Shown here in pieces: positions 15,360-23,595 of a stretch of DNA of 64,000 nucleotides. The notes beneath the pieces are model-generated. The model was not told where the DNA came from and did not search any database. It was given only the letters and a program-made list of their open reading frames with translations. The position numbers were made by a program, and so were the translations under genes. Where the stretch lies: the NCBI GenBank assembly GCA_965276825.1, contig OZ255630.1:3968001-4032000 (forward strand), in the 5' to 3' direction. Position 1 is the first letter of the stretch. Each line of letters starts with the position of its first letter. The DNA comes from G965276765 sp965276825 (GTDB lineage: Bacteria > Actinomycetota > Acidimicrobiia > Acidimicrobiales > Palsa-688).

Positions 15360-16445
15360 TCACGCGCCGGCGAGTCGCGCCACGAGGTCTCGCACCTCGT
15401 CGGGCTCGAAGCCCATGGTGGCCTCACCGACCGAGAGCTCCAGACGTTGCAGATCCGGCCCATCGCTCGCGAAGGGGTCGGCAAAGGTCCAGACGCCGTC
15501 CCGCTCGGCGATGTCGACGGCCCGCTGCCGGAGGTCGTCGACCGTGACGGCCAGGCGGATGTGCATCATCGGCGCCTGCGGGGGATCGGGCAGGACCCGC
15601 ACCCCGTCGATGCCGGCGAGGGCGGCGGCGACCGACCGGGCGTGGCCGAGGTAGTCGGGCATCCTCGGGAGGCGCTCCCGGAGCGCGGTGAGGGCGGCGG
15701 CGGCGTACGGCCAGAGCGCGAAGACCCGGCCGCCGTGGCGTGTGCGCCACTGCGCCACCTCGGCGACGACGTCCGCGTCCCCCGCCACGCAGCAGCCGGC
15801 GATCCCGCCCAGGCCCTTGTAGAACGAGACGTAGACGGTCTGGAACAGCGCGGCGATCTCCGCCGCTGGTCGTCCGTAGAACGGTGTCGCCTCCCACAGT
15901 CGGGCGCCGTCCATGTGGACCGCCGCCCCGCGGTCTCTCGCCCAGTCGACCATGGACCGGAGCTCCTCCCAGCTCGGCAGCGTGCCACCGAGGTCTCGTT
16001 GCGGCAGCTCCAGCAGCAGGGCGGCCGGCGGCTCGGCGATCGGCTCCAGCGCGGCGCGGGTGAGCGGCCCCCGCAGGTCCCCCGCCGGTACCCCGACGAG
16101 GCCGTGGAGGCGCTGGTAGCCCCGCTCCTCGTGCCCGTCGAGGTGGCAGGCGGGATGCCAGACGACCGTGCGCCGGCTGCGCCGGTCGGCATGGACGCGT
16201 AGGACGGCCTGCTGGGCCATGGTCCCCGTCGGGAGAAACAGCGCAGCGTCCTTCCCGAGCAGCGCCGCCACCTCCGCCTCGAGCGTGGCCACGACGCCAC
16301 CGGCGCCATAGCGGTCGGCCTCGACGTCATCGGGGATCAGGGCGAGCAGCTCCGCCGGCGAGCGCCGCCCGTGGCCGTTGAGCCATCGGGTGCAGCGCCC
16401 TCGCAGCTCCTCGAGTCGTCGCCTGTCGTCGTCGTCCTGCGTCAT
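15360..16445 (-). CDS. Threonine aldolase-like PLP enzyme
   Basis: 361 residues from ATG 16445; fold type I beta-eliminating lyase family. Key segments: ALFLPTGTMAQQAVLRVHAD (cofactor ring region), an HPACHLDGHE segment, LELPQRDLGG, AAVHMDGARLWEA (PLP-binding Asp) and VYVSFYKGLGGIAG with the Schiff-base Lys (about 215). Low-specificity L-threonine aldolases split threonine to glycine and acetaldehyde; the HPACHLDGHE region differs from the typical HI..E motif, so another beta-hydroxy amino acid is possible. It is followed on the same strand by nothing of the same pathway and stands apart from the gentisate cluster. Confidence 0.75.
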   Translation of the reverse strand: MTQDDDDRRRLEELRGRCTRWLNGHGRRSPAELLALIPDDVEADRYGAGGVVATLEAEVAALLGKDAALFLPTGTMAQQAVLRVHADRRSRRTVVWHPACHLDGHEERGYQRLHGLVGVPAGDLRGPLTRAALEPIAEPPAALLLELPQRDLGGTLPSWEELRSMVDWARDRGAAVHMDGARLWEATPFYGRPAAEIAALFQTVYVSFYKGLGGIAGCCVAGDADVVAEVAQWRTRHGGRVFALWPYAAAALTALRERLPRMPDYLGHARSVAAALAGIDGVRVLPDPPQAPMMHIRLAVTVDDLRQRAVDIAERDGVWTFADPFASDGPDLQRLELSVGEATMGFEPDEVRDLVARLAGA

Positions 16446-16606
16446 CCGGCCAACCTACGGGCCGTCGTCGCGGCCACCATCGTCGACCGCTGACGGCTCC
16501 GGCAGCCCGCCGGGCGCCCCCGCTGCCGTCGTGGCGCTCGTCGCCTCGAGCGGCATGGCCGCGGGTCGGCGACATTCCCCGTCGCCTCCAGGCGAGCGGC
16601 GCAGGC

Positions 16607-17152
16607 TCAGCGGTACAGCTCGGGGCGGCGGTCGGCGAGCAGGTCGTTGGTTGCTCGCCGCTGCGGCCTGCGCCTCGACCACCTCGACCGGGTGCTGGCC
16701 GTCGGGCGCGGCGCGAGCGGCCAGTTGACCGGACGGCGAGCAGCTGGGCTCCCGCCCTGGCCGCCATCGCCGGCCGCTCGGCGAGCTCGAGGTCGTAGCA
16801 GACGCACACCGCGATCCGGCCGACCTCGGTCGACGCGACCGGCGGCGCCTCGTCGTCCGGCGCGAACACCAGCTTCTCGCGGTCCCGCAGGTGCGCCTTG
16901 CGGTAGGTCGCCCGCACGCCGCCCCGGTCGACCAGCGCAGCGCTGTTGTGGATCGCCCCGTCCTCGCCGAGCTCGCACCACCCGCCCACCACGACGACGT
17001 CGAGCTGGGCGCCCAGCGCGCTCAGCCAGCTCGGGGACCACCACGATCCCGGCGCCGGCCGTCGCGGCGGCGCGCGCGGCGGCGTCGACCTCCAGGTTGC
17101 GGTGGGTGTCGCCGATGACCGGCGCCAACTGGCAGACCGCCACCACCGTCAC
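16607..17152 (-). pseudogene. Carbon-nitrogen hydrolase (nitrilase family) remnant
   Basis: From GTG 17152 the N-terminus reads VTVVAVCQLAPVIGD and IVVVPELA with the catalytic Glu. The frame then shifts near 17020 to AQLDVVVVGGWCELGEDG, YRKAHLRDREKLVF (catalytic Lys) and IAVCVCYDLELAERP (catalytic Cys). Another shift near 16730 leads to VNWPLAP and then an EAQAAAASNQ segment. Roughly 40 residues normally found between PEL and the GGWCE strand are missing, and the last 60 or so residues are absent. It is translationally coupled to agmatinase (GTGA), so it probably once acted on N-carbamoylputrescine or a related amide. It is the clearest broken chromosomal gene in the window. Confidence 0.65.
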
Positions 17153-18147
17153 CGGGCCACGTCCCGCTGCTTCCCTGGTCCCCCGGCTCGCCCGGCTCGC
17201 CGGGCCAGCAGCCCGAGCAGCTCGTAGACGACGTTGGCCGCGGCCAGGGCGGTCAGCTCGGCGTGGTCGTAGGCCGGCGCCACCTCGACCACGTCGGCAC
17301 CGACCAGGTCGAGCCCGTCGAGGCCCCGGAGGATCATCTGCAGCTCCCTGCTGGTCAGACCGCCGGGCTCGGGCGTTCCCGTCGCCGGGGCGTGGGCCGG
17401 GTCGAGCACGTCGATGTCGACCGACACGTACACCGGACGGCCCCCGACCCGCTCGCGCACCCGGCCCACGGCCGCGTCGACGCCGTGCCTGGCCACGTCC
17501 TCGGTGGAGACGGTCGCGAAGCCGAGACGACGGTCCTCGATCAGATCGGTGGTGGCGTAGAGGGGTCCCCGGATGCCGACGTGCGCCGAGCAGTCCAGGT
17601 CGAGCACCCCCTCTTCCACGGCGCGGCGAAACGGCGTCCCGTGGGTGTACGGCGCGTCGAAGTAGGTGTCCCACGTGTCGAGGTGGGCGTCGAAGTGGAT
17701 CAACGCCACGGGTCCGTGGCGCCTGGCCGTGGCCCGCAGCAGGGGCAGGGCGACGGTGTGGTCGCCGCCGATGGCCACCACGTGGTGGCTGCGGCCGAGG
17801 ACGTCGTCGGCCGCGGCCTCGATCTGCCCGATCGCCTCCTCGATGGCGAACGGGTTGGCCGCGGCGTCGCCGGCATCGGCCACCTGGAGCGCCTGCCACG
17901 GCGACACGTCGAGGGCCGGGTGGTAGGGCCGCAGCAGCTTGGACCCGGCCCGCACCGCCGCGGGACCGAAGCGCGCCCCCGGCCGGTACGAGACCCCGGA
18001 GTCGAACGGCACCCCGAGCACCGCAACGTCGGCCGAACCGACGTCGTCGAGGCGCGGGAGTCGGGCGAAGGTGTCGGGACCGGCGTAGCGGGGCACGACG
18101 CGCGCATCGGGCGGCCCGACCGGGCCGTTGCCGGGAGGCGCCCTCAT
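17149..18147 (-). CDS. speB: Agmatinase / ureohydrolase
   Basis: 332 residues from ATG 18147. Manganese-binding motifs of the arginase/agmatinase family: VVAIGGDHTVALPLL (about 145-160), LIHFDAHLDTWD (about 170-181) and VSVDIDVLDPAHAPATGTPEPGG (about 250-272, in two parts). The N-terminal LGVPFDSGVSYRPGARFGP is typical of agmatinases and guanidinobutyrase. Agmatinase hydrolyses agmatine to putrescine and urea; related ureohydrolases take guanidinobutyrate or guanidine, so the exact substrate is inferred. Its stop overlaps the start of the ruined amidase gene. ATG 18147 leaves about 35 residues before the conserved core, in line with the family. Confidence 0.85.
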   Translation of the reverse strand: MRAPPGNGPVGPPDARVVPRYAGPDTFARLPRLDDVGSADVAVLGVPFDSGVSYRPGARFGPAAVRAGSKLLRPYHPALDVSPWQALQVADAGDAAANPFAIEEAIGQIEAAADDVLGRSHHVVAIGGDHTVALPLLRATARRHGPVALIHFDAHLDTWDTYFDAPYTHGTPFRRAVEEGVLDLDCSAHVGIRGPLYATTDLIEDRRLGFATVSTEDVARHGVDAAVGRVRERVGGRPVYVSVDIDVLDPAHAPATGTPEPGGLTSRELQMILRGLDGLDLVGADVVEVAPAYDHAELTALAAANVVYELLGLLARRAGRAGGPGKQRDVAR

Positions 18148-18347
18148 CGGCCCGGCCCCATCCTGCGTCCCAAGCTCCTCCTCCTCCCCGACCGGCCGGC
18201 ACCCGACCCTACGCGTCGGGCGCCGCCACGCCCGCCGGCGTGCCCTCTCGGGACGGCGGACGCCCCGAGGTCGCCCGCCCGGGTCGGGCAGGGGCTGGCG
18301 CGACGCGGGGGATCGAGCGTGGGTGGGCGCGTTCTCGGGACGGCGGG

Positions 18348-18473
18348 CACGAGCAACCAACGGCGAACGCCCCGAGGTCGCCCGCCCCGGTGCGCAGGGA
18401 TGACGGCGGACACGAGCAACCAACGGCGAACGCCCCGAGGTCGCCCGCCCCGGTGCGCAGGGATGACGGCGGG
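18348..18473. repeat. 63-bp tandem repeat, two copies
   Basis: Two near-identical 63-bp units start at 18348 and 18411; each contains CGAACGCCCCGAGGTCGCCC. A partial third copy of the core is at about 18248-18292. The whole 18148-18528 space (about 380 bp between divergent genes) otherwise holds no gene I can support. A related sequence occurs in opposite orientation near 58692-58729. Confidence 0.85.
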
Positions 18474-18528
18474 CTGCTGCCGGCGAGGATGCTTGATCCC
18501 GCACCGCCCGGGTGCCAGGCTCCAGCGG

Positions 18529-18789
18529 ATGCCACTCTCCGAGCGCGACCGGGCGATCCTCGACTTCGAGGGTTCCTGGTGGACCGATCCGGGTCCCAAG
18601 GAGGACGCTATCCGGTCCCGCTTCGGGCTCTCGGCGCGCCACTACTACCGGCTCGTCTCGGCTCTGCTCGACTCGTCCGACGCCGAGGCCTACGATCCCC
18701 TGGTCGTGCACCGCCTCCGGCGGGGACGCGACGCCAGGAGACGGGCCAGGTTCGAGGGCCGCTACGCCGGCGGGAGGCCGCAACGATGA
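18529..18789 (+). CDS. DUF3263 family small protein
   Basis: 86 residues from ATG 18529. It opens LSERDRAILDFEGSWW, then KEDAIRSRFGLSARHYYRLVSALLD and LVVHRLRRGRDARRR, which matches the actinobacterial DUF3263 family. The sequence looks like a helix-turn-helix (FGLSARHYYRLV as recognition helix) with a basic tail, so DNA binding is plausible. It overlaps the next gene by ATGA. DUF3263 beside a LytR C-terminal-domain gene is a recurring actinobacterial pair, which suggests an envelope-related role, unproven. Confidence 0.8.
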   Translation: MPLSERDRAILDFEGSWWTDPGPKEDAIRSRFGLSARHYYRLVSALLDSSDAEAYDPLVVHRLRRGRDARRRARFEGRYAGGRPQR

Positions 18790-19313
18790 CCGACGTCGAA
18801 CCGGGCCATGCGCCCGCGGACTCCACACATCTCCTCAAGGCCGTCGTGCTGGTCGTGGTCGTGGTGGTGATCGCCATCCTCGTCCTGCGCGAGCAGCGCC
18901 CGTCGTCGGGTTCGGCCGCGGGGGTCGGGACCACGACCACGTCCACCCTGAGGAGCGCGGCGTCCACGACCACCACCTCGACCGTGGCGCTGCTGGCGCC
19001 CGCGCAGGTGAAGCTCCAGGTCCTCAACGGCCTCCGGACCGGCAACCTGGCCGGCAAGGAGACCACCAAGCTGGCGACCAGCCCCGGCTACGCCACGCTG
19101 CCGCCCAACGACACGACCGTGCGCACCACCGCGTCGGTGATCTACTGCGCCAGCGGGTACTACGCCGAGGGCCTCCAGCTGTCCACCACCGTCGGACTGG
19201 CGAAGAGCGCGGTGCGCCACCGCATCCCGACGTCGGCGCCGCTGCCGAGCGGAGTCAAGGGCAACGCCGACCTCATCCTGGTGATCGGCACCAGCCTGGC
19301 CTCGAAGGTCTGA
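18786..19313 (+). CDS. LytR C-terminal domain membrane protein
   Basis: 175 residues from ATG 18786. Residues about 17-36 are a single membrane span (valine/isoleucine-rich), followed by a Thr/Ser-rich linker (about 45-75) and a LytR_C fold from about 80: VKLQVLNGLRTGNLAGKET, then LILVIGTSLASK at the end. LytR_C domains occur alone or attached to LytR-CpsA-Psr phosphotransferases; here the catalytic part is absent, so it is an accessory or binding protein on the outside of the membrane. Coupled to the DUF3263 gene by an ATGA overlap. Confidence 0.8.
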   Translation: MTDVEPGHAPADSTHLLKAVVLVVVVVVIAILVLREQRPSSGSAAGVGTTTTSTLRSAASTTTTSTVALLAPAQVKLQVLNGLRTGNLAGKETTKLATSPGYATLPPNDTTVRTTASVIYCASGYYAEGLQLSTTVGLAKSAVRHRIPTSAPLPSGVKGNADLILVIGTSLASKV

Positions 19314-19326
19314 AGACCCCCTCCCG

Positions 19327-20106
19327 GTGGTCGACCTGGAGCCGTGGCGGTCCCGGCCGGGGCGCGCCGCCGTCCTCACCGACTTCGACGGCACCCTCGC
19401 CCCGATCGTCGCCGACCCCGGCGCGGCGTGGCCGGTCGACGGGGCCGTGGACCTGCTCGCCCTGCTCGTCGCCCGCTACGCCCGCGTCGGCGCCGTCTCC
19501 GGGCGTGGGGTCGCCTTCCTGGCCGAGCGCCTGCCCGTGCCCGGCCTCGTCCTCGCCGGCCTGTACGGCCTCGAGCGCGCCGACCGCGGGGAGGCTGACG
19601 GCGGGGTGGCTGACGGTGGGGTGGTGGTCGGGCATCCCGACGCCGAGCTCTGGCGGTCCACCGTCGCCAGCATCGTTGCCGCGGCGACGTCGGGGGCCCC
19701 GGTCGGGGTGACGGTCGAGGACAAGGGCCTGACCGTGACCCTCCACGCCCGCGCCGAGCCGGCCCGCATGGCGTGGATCGACCGGTTCGTCCGGGACCGG
19801 GCCGAGCCGGCCGGACTCGTGGGGCACCCGGGCAAGCTGTCGGTCGAGCTGCGGCCGCCGGTCGCCATGGACAAGGGCGTGGTGGTCGCCGAGCTGGCCG
19901 CCGGCTTCGACGCAGTGTGCTTCTGCGGCGACGACCTCGGTGACCTGCCGGCGTTCGCCGCCGTGGCCGCGCTCGGTCGGACCGGCGTGGCCACCCTGAC
20001 GGTCGCCGCGGGTGGCGGCGAGACGCCCGACGAGGTGTCCGAGGCGGCCGACGTGGTCGTCGACGGGCCGGCCGGCGTGGTCGGGCTCCTCCGCCGCCTG
20101 CTCTGA
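19327..20106 (+). CDS. otsB: Trehalose-6-phosphate phosphatase
   Basis: 259 residues from GTG 19327. HAD-superfamily motifs: AVLTDFDGTLAPIV (nucleophile Asp, about 17-30), a VSGRGVAFL segment (about 58-66), a Lys in VAMDKGVVV and the distal FCGDDLGDLPAF (about 199-210). The cap shows the trehalose-phosphatase pattern GLYGLE. It would remove phosphate from trehalose 6-phosphate. No OtsA is in the window. It is followed by glycerate kinase and then glucosyl-3-phosphoglycerate synthase on the other strand, so the region may serve glycoside osmolyte synthesis; glucosyl-phosphoglycerate phosphatase activity is a possible alternative. Confidence 0.8.
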   Translation: MVDLEPWRSRPGRAAVLTDFDGTLAPIVADPGAAWPVDGAVDLLALLVARYARVGAVSGRGVAFLAERLPVPGLVLAGLYGLERADRGEADGGVADGGVVVGHPDAELWRSTVASIVAAATSGAPVGVTVEDKGLTVTLHARAEPARMAWIDRFVRDRAEPAGLVGHPGKLSVELRPPVAMDKGVVVAELAAGFDAVCFCGDDLGDLPAFAAVAALGRTGVATLTVAAGGGETPDEVSEAADVVVDGPAGVVGLLRRLL

Positions 20107-20165
20107 TCGGCTGGTCCGCCGGAGGGGCACCCACGCTTCGTCGCCGGAGCGGGCACCATGGAACG

Positions 20166-21170
20166 ATGCCCAGGGTCGTCGCCGCACCCGACAAGTTTCG
20201 CGGGACGGCCAGCGCAGGCGAGGTCGCCCTGGCGGTGGCCAGGGCGGCGGCCGCGCACGGGTGGGCCTGCGACCAGGTGCCGGTCTCCGACGGCGGGGAG
20301 GGGTTCTGCGAGGTGCTCGGCGGCCGGAGCCGGGTGGCCAGGGTCAAGGGCCCGCTCGGCGATGCGGTGGACGCCGAGTGGCACCTGCTGGCCGACGGGC
20401 GCACCGCGGTGGTGGAGATGGCGCTGGCGTCCGGGCTTCTCCTCGCCGGCGGCCCGAAGGGCAACGACCCCGTCTCCGCCGACACCGCCGGCACCGGGGA
20501 GCTCATCGCCGCGGCGGTCAAGGCGGGCGCCCGCCGGGTGCTGGTCGGCATGGGCGGCTCGGCGAGCACCGACGGCGGCCTGGCCGCCGTGGAGGTCCTC
20601 GAGCCGCATAGCCGGCTGAAGGGGATCGAGCTGGTCGTCGCCTGCGACGTCACCACCTGCTTCGTCGACGCGGCCAGGGTCTTCGCCCCCCAGAAGGGCG
20701 CGTCGTCCGCCGAGGTGGAGCTGCTGGCCCGCCGCCTCGGGCGCCTGGCCCAGGTCTACGAGGACCGCTTCGGCCTCGACGTGTCGGGGGTGCCGGGATC
20801 GGGGGCGGCCGGCGGTCTGGCCGGCGGCCTGGCCGCCATCGGCGGCGTCCTGGTGCCCGGCTTCGACGTGGTGGCCGACACCGTCGAGCTGGCCGACCGC
20901 ATCGAGGGCGCCGACCTGGTCGTGACCGGCGAGGGCACCCTCGACGAGCAGTCGTTCGACGGGAAGGCCGTCGGCGGGGTCGTCGCCCTGGCGGCCGAGG
21001 CGGGCGTCCCGGTGCTCGTGGTGGCCGGGGACGCCATCGGCGACCACCCCGTCGCCTTCCAGACCCTCGTCGGGCGCTTCGGCTCCGAGCGGGCCCTGGC
21101 CGACACCCTCGGCTGCGTCACCGAGATCGTGGCCGGCGCCATCGGCGCGGCCTGCGCCGACCCCCGCTGA
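20166..21170 (+). CDS. glxK: Glycerate kinase (GlxK/GarK type)
   Basis: 334 residues from ATG 20166. Family motifs: APDKFRGTASAGEVA (N-terminal), VSDGGEGFCEVL (about 39-50), GTGELIAAAVKAGARRVLVGMGGSASTDGG (about 117-146, in parts), FAPQKGAS and VTGEGTLDEQSFDGKAVGGV (about 255-275). The length is slightly below the usual 370-380. It phosphorylates D-glycerate, giving 2- or 3-phosphoglycerate depending on subgroup. 3-phosphoglycerate is the acceptor of the GpgS enzyme encoded convergently next to it, so a functional link is plausible. Confidence 0.88.
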   Translation: MPRVVAAPDKFRGTASAGEVALAVARAAAAHGWACDQVPVSDGGEGFCEVLGGRSRVARVKGPLGDAVDAEWHLLADGRTAVVEMALASGLLLAGGPKGNDPVSADTAGTGELIAAAVKAGARRVLVGMGGSASTDGGLAAVEVLEPHSRLKGIELVVACDVTTCFVDAARVFAPQKGASSAEVELLARRLGRLAQVYEDRFGLDVSGVPGSGAAGGLAGGLAAIGGVLVPGFDVVADTVELADRIEGADLVVTGEGTLDEQSFDGKAVGGVVALAAEAGVPVLVVAGDAIGDHPVAFQTLVGRFGSERALADTLGCVTEIVAGAIGAACADPR

Positions 21171-21198
21171 GCGGGGCCGGGGCCCGCGCCCCCGGAGC

Positions 21199-22098
21199 TC
21201 AGGCGCGGCCGCGGTGCGCGGGTACCTGCCCGAGCGGCGGCCGCTGGTCCATGGTCACCTCGACCTCCCCGCCCGGCCTCTGCAGGAGGGTCGACCACGG
21301 TCCGCCGTCGGCGCCGGCGGGCGCCATGCCGGCCCGGTCCATGGCCACCTGCAGGACGGCGGTGGCCTGCTCGCCGAGCTCCGTGAGCGACCGGTTGCGG
21401 TGGACCCGCTCGCCGAGGTCGCTCTGGCCCACGCTGGCCGGCCCGAAGCGGGTGGCGACGTCGATGAGCAGGCCGAGGTCCACGCCGTAGCCGCCGACGA
21501 AGGGGACCGCCTCGAGCACCTCCCGCCTGGCGGCGACCTCGCCGGCGAGGGGCTGCACCAGCGGGCCGAGGTGGGGGAAGAGCATCGACACGAGCGGCCG
21601 GGCGACCAGCTCGGTCACCCGGCCCCCCTCGCCGGGGCGCCCATCCAGGGGTCGGCGGTAGAAGCCCTTGACCAGGGCCAGGTCGTCGCGGTCGAGGAGC
21701 GGGCCGAGCAGGCCGACCACGAAGCCGGGACCGAAGTCGCGGACGTCGGCGTCGCAGAACACGACGAGGTCGCCGGTGGTGACGTGCAGGCCCCGCCACA
21801 TGGCCTGGCCCTTGCCGTGCTCCACGCCGTAGTCGGGCAGCACCGACGAGGCCGCGACCACGCGGGCGCCGGCGGCGGCGGCCACCGAGGCGGTGGCGTC
21901 GAGCGAGCCGTCGTCGACGACCACGATCTCGTCGACCAGGCCGTCGGGGCCCGTCAGGTGCTCGACCACGGTGGCGACCACCTGGCCGATCGTCTGCTCC
22001 TCGTTGCGGGCCGGTAGGCAGACCGAGACGCGCCGGCCCCGCTTCGCGGCCGCCACGACGCCGGCGTCGAAGTCGTCTCCCGCGAAGGTCGCCACCAT
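21199..22098 (-). CDS. gpgS: Glucosyl-3-phosphoglycerate synthase
   Basis: 299 residues from ATG 22098. GT-A glycosyltransferase (GT81) signature: VSVCLPARNEEQTIG (about 25-39), IVVVDDGSLDAT (about 61-72), AMWRGLHVTTGDLVVFCDADVRDF (metal-binding DAD, about 100-123, in parts), LVKGFYRRP, and GYGVDLGLLIDV (about 215). It transfers glucose to 3-phosphoglycerate, the first step of glucosylglycerate and, in mycobacteria, of methylglucose lipopolysaccharide. It is convergent with glycerate kinase (29 bp apart) and divergent from the riboswitch-controlled operon. Confidence 0.87.
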   Translation of the reverse strand: MVATFAGDDFDAGVVAAAKRGRRVSVCLPARNEEQTIGQVVATVVEHLTGPDGLVDEIVVVDDGSLDATASVAAAAGARVVAASSVLPDYGVEHGKGQAMWRGLHVTTGDLVVFCDADVRDFGPGFVVGLLGPLLDRDDLALVKGFYRRPLDGRPGEGGRVTELVARPLVSMLFPHLGPLVQPLAGEVAARREVLEAVPFVGGYGVDLGLLIDVATRFGPASVGQSDLGERVHRNRSLTELGEQATAVLQVAMDRAGMAPAGADGGPWSTLLQRPGGEVEVTMDQRPPLGQVPAHRGRA

Positions 22099-22220
22099 GT
22101 CGGGGGCATCTTGCCACGACGCTCCCCTTTCCCCGTCTGCCCGTCGAGCCGCTGCGGGTGAGCCCGACCACGTCACGGAATTGCCACCGAGGCCCGCGTC
22201 GGCCAGGATGGATGGCGAAA

Positions 22221-22321
22221 TCATCAAGAGCAGCCGAGGGACGGGCCCTGTGACGCTGCGGCAACCATGGCCGGACTGCGTGTCGCAGCCGGGCAGAAGG
22301 TGCCAATGCCCGGTTCGATGA
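22221..22321 (+). ncRNA. SAM riboswitch (SAM-I clan, SAM-IV-like)
   Basis: P1 pairs TCATC (22221-22225) with GATGA (22317-22321). P2 pairs GCAGC (22230-22234) with GCTGC (22255-22259) and encloses the conserved GAGGGA and GGGCCC. GGCAACC follows at 22260-22266, a CTGCG/CGCAG hairpin (P3, about 22271-22291), then AAGGTGCCAATGCCC at about 22297-22311. These are the core SAM-I-clan binding elements in correct order. A separate P4 hairpin is not obvious, which suggests the SAM-IV or SAM-I/IV form common in actinobacteria. The P1 3' strand runs straight into AGGAGG (22321-22326), the Shine-Dalgarno of GTG 22333, so control is probably translational. Confidence 0.85.
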
Positions 22322-22332
22322 GGAGGAAATCC

Positions 22333-23595
22333 GTGTCATCCGTCCAGGGACTCCGCTGTCGCGAGTGCGCCCGCACCTACCCGGCCGAGGCCATCCACGT
22401 CTGCGAGTGGTGCTTCGCGCCCCTCGAGGTGGCCTACGACTACGAGCGCATCGCCACGCGGGTCAGCCGGGCGTTGATCGCCGCGGGACCGGCGTCGATC
22501 TGGCGCTACGACGAGCTGCTCCCGGCGTCGGCCGAGGGAGCCGTGTCCCTCGGAGGCGGCTTCACGCCGCTGGTGCGGGCCGACCGGCTGGCCGCCGAGC
22601 TCGGCATCGGCGAGCTGTGGATCAAGAACGACGCCATGAACCCGACCGGCTCGTTCAAGGACCGGGTCGTGTCGGTGGCCCTGACCAAGGCCAGGGAGCT
22701 CGGCTTCAAGGTGGCCGCCTGCGCGTCGACCGGCAACCTGGCCAACTCCGTGGCCGCCCACGCCGCCCATGCGGGGATGCGCTCGGTGGTGTTCGTCCCC
22801 TCCGACCTCGAGCCGGCCAAGATCGTCGCCAGCGCGGTCTACGGAGGCGAGGTCGTCGCGGTCGACGGCAGCTACGACGACGTCAACCGGCTGTGCGCCG
22901 AGCTCACCGCCGAGCGCCCGGACTGGGCCTTCGTCAACGTCAACGTCCGCACCTACTACGGCGAGGGCTCCAAGACTCTGGCCTACGAGGTGGCCGAGCA
23001 GCTCGGATGGCGCACCCCCGACCACGTGGTGGTGCCCGTCGGGTCCGGGAGCCAGCTGACCAGGATCGCCAAGGGCTTCGCCGAGCTCCACACCGTCGGT
23101 CTGCTCGACGAGGCCCCCGAGATCCGCATCTCCGGGGCCCAGGCCGCAGGCTGCTCGCCCGTCGCCACCGCCTTCGAGACCGGATCCGACACGGTCCGGC
23201 CGGTCAGACCGGACACCATCGCCAAGTCGGTGGCCATCGGCGACCCGGCCGACGGGGCCTACGCCCTCGACGTCGTGCGGCGCAGCGGCGGCGCGGTCGG
23301 GCAGGTCAGCGACGAGGCCATCGTGGACGGCATCCGGCTCCTCGCCCGCACCGAGGGCATCTTCACCGAGACGGCCGGGGGCGTCACCATCGCCACCCTC
23401 GCCCAGCTGGCCGGCGCCGGGACCATCCGCCCCGACGAGCGGGTCGTGGCCTACGTGACCGGCAACGGGCTCAAGACCCTCGACGCGGTGGCCGCCGGCT
23501 GCCGGCCGACGATCACCGTCCCGCCGTCGCTCGAGGCGTTGGAGAACGCCCTCGCCGGGGTGGGCGCGGGCACCCGACAGGGAGGCGACCGCTGA
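22333..23595 (+). CDS. Threonine synthase-like PLP enzyme under SAM riboswitch
   Basis: 420 residues from GTG 22333, placed after a perfect AGGAGG. The N-terminal zinc ribbon has CREC (9-12) and CEWC (24-27). The fold type II PLP core has NPTGSFKDR with Schiff-base Lys about 109, ASTGNLANSVAAHAA (phosphate/PLP loop), VPVGSGSQLTRI and a C-terminal YVTGNGLKT. This is the threonine synthase / cysteate synthase family, whose usual reaction is O-phosphohomoserine to threonine. A SAM riboswitch upstream and a coupled sulfur-carrier gene downstream argue instead for a sulfur amino acid product such as homocysteine or cysteine. thrC by family; specific product inferred, not shown. Confidence 0.82.
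   Translation: MSSVQGLRCRECARTYPAEAIHVCEWCFAPLEVAYDYERIATRVSRALIAAGPASIWRYDELLPASAEGAVSLGGGFTPLVRADRLAAELGIGELWIKNDAMNPTGSFKDRVVSVALTKARELGFKVAACASTGNLANSVAAHAAHAGMRSVVFVPSDLEPAKIVASAVYGGEVVAVDGSYDDVNRLCAELTAERPDWAFVNVNVRTYYGEGSKTLAYEVAEQLGWRTPDHVVVPVGSGSQLTRIAKGFAELHTVGLLDEAPEIRISGAQAAGCSPVATAFETGSDTVRPVRPDTIAKSVAIGDPADGAYALDVVRRSGGAVGQVSDEAIVDGIRLLARTEGIFTETAGGVTIATLAQLAGAGTIRPDERVVAYVTGNGLKTLDAVAAGCRPTITVPPSLEALENALAGVGAGTRQGGDR

Noticed and set aside
18348..18473. CRISPR array
   Set aside because: Units are adjacent tandem copies without unique spacers, and no cas gene is nearby. The same applies to the arrays at 23868, 26007 and 51671.
16607..18828. Very long minus-strand readings across agmatinase and the repeat region
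   Set aside because: They are shadows or upstream extensions through repeats; the agmatinase core begins soon after ATG 18147.
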